A stretch of DNA of 30,333 bases from Pueribacillus sp041725775. Lineage in GTDB: Bacteria; Bacillota; Bacilli; Bacillales; UBA6769. Position 1 is the stretch's first letter. Each line of letters opens with the position of its first letter. Positions 30,189 to 30,333 of this stretch are shown here, in pieces. The position numbers and the translations under genes were made by a program. The notes under the pieces were generated by a model. The model ran no database searches, was not told the origin of the DNA, and saw only the letters and a program-made list of their open reading frames with translations. The stretch spans positions 1 to 30,333 of the forward strand of contig NZ_JBEUEL010000035.1 in assembly GCF_041725775.1 (NCBI RefSeq), read 5' to 3'.

Positions 30189-30333
30189 GTATAATATTAG
30201 GTTTCTCTTCTTCAAGTATTCTGCCCGTTTAAGTAAGTAATATATTTACAAACTCTCACTAGTGTTGCATAAATAAGATCAGAAAATTCTATTTATTATC
30301 ATTCTCTCGTCAGAGCCAAAAAAGGAAAACCTG

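Overview
The window comes from a low-GC Gram-positive bacterium, most likely a Bacillaceae member. The evidence is the AT-rich sequence, strong AGGAGG-type ribosome binding sites, frequent GTG/TTG starts, Bacillus-type MerR proteins with metal cysteines at exactly 79/114/123, a B. subtilis-type CsoR, thioredoxin-type ArsC, ResA/CcdA proteins and lipoproteins in place of periplasmic proteins. I cannot name the species. The window is an accessory metal-resistance island with a mobile-element module at its left end.

Layout. (1) 1-5746 is a mobile-element-like module. It has a repeat-rich gene-free stretch, a small zinc-ribbon protein (DUF7695-like), a three-gene operon of unknown proteins divergent from an XRE regulator, a 394-aa HTH protein of unknown role, and a 58-aa gene whose stop overlaps the start of a large serine recombinase. 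(2) 5847-8472 has a solitary MNT nucleotidyltransferase and a first merR-merA operon. (3) 8579-12827 is an arsenic region in decay. arsR-arsB-arsC looks intact. It is followed by a chimeric remnant joining the ArsD N-terminus to a rhodanese C-terminus, then (divergent) an ACR3/BASS-type exporter gene with an in-frame TGA, then a shattered cadA. (4) 13044-27802 is a large copper-handling block: a YdhK (DUF1541) lipoprotein divergent from a multicopper oxidase, csoR-copA-copZ, a CcdA-like protein with a two-component system, a His-rich CopB-type ATPase, ResA-like and CcdA-like thiol-redox proteins, a CueP lipoprotein and a Cys-rich copper-storage (Csp) protein. (5) 28051-30188 is a second merR-merA operon in the same orientation as the first, about 22 kb away.

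How it works together (inference). CsoR is predicted to control cytosolic copper handling: csoR-copA-copZ, probably copB, possibly csp. The extracytoplasmic side (oxidase, YdhK, CueP, ResA/CcdA) appears to form a second regulon. Four promoters in this block carry a TCTGC box placed exactly 17 nt before a -10-like hexamer, in two cases preceded by another TCTGC 11 nt upstream. This is the geometry expected for an OmpR-family regulator, and the two-component operon itself carries the box. The proposed regulon of membrane electron conduits, a TlpA/ResA thioredoxin and CueP looks like a Gram-positive counterpart of the enterobacterial Scs/CueP copper-thiol redox system. It is the most interesting candidate system in the window.

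The mer operons contain only regulator and reductase, with no recognisable transporter or organomercurial lyase. The arsenic and cadmium remnants (deletion fusion, nonsense codon, small deletions) show the island is being trimmed.
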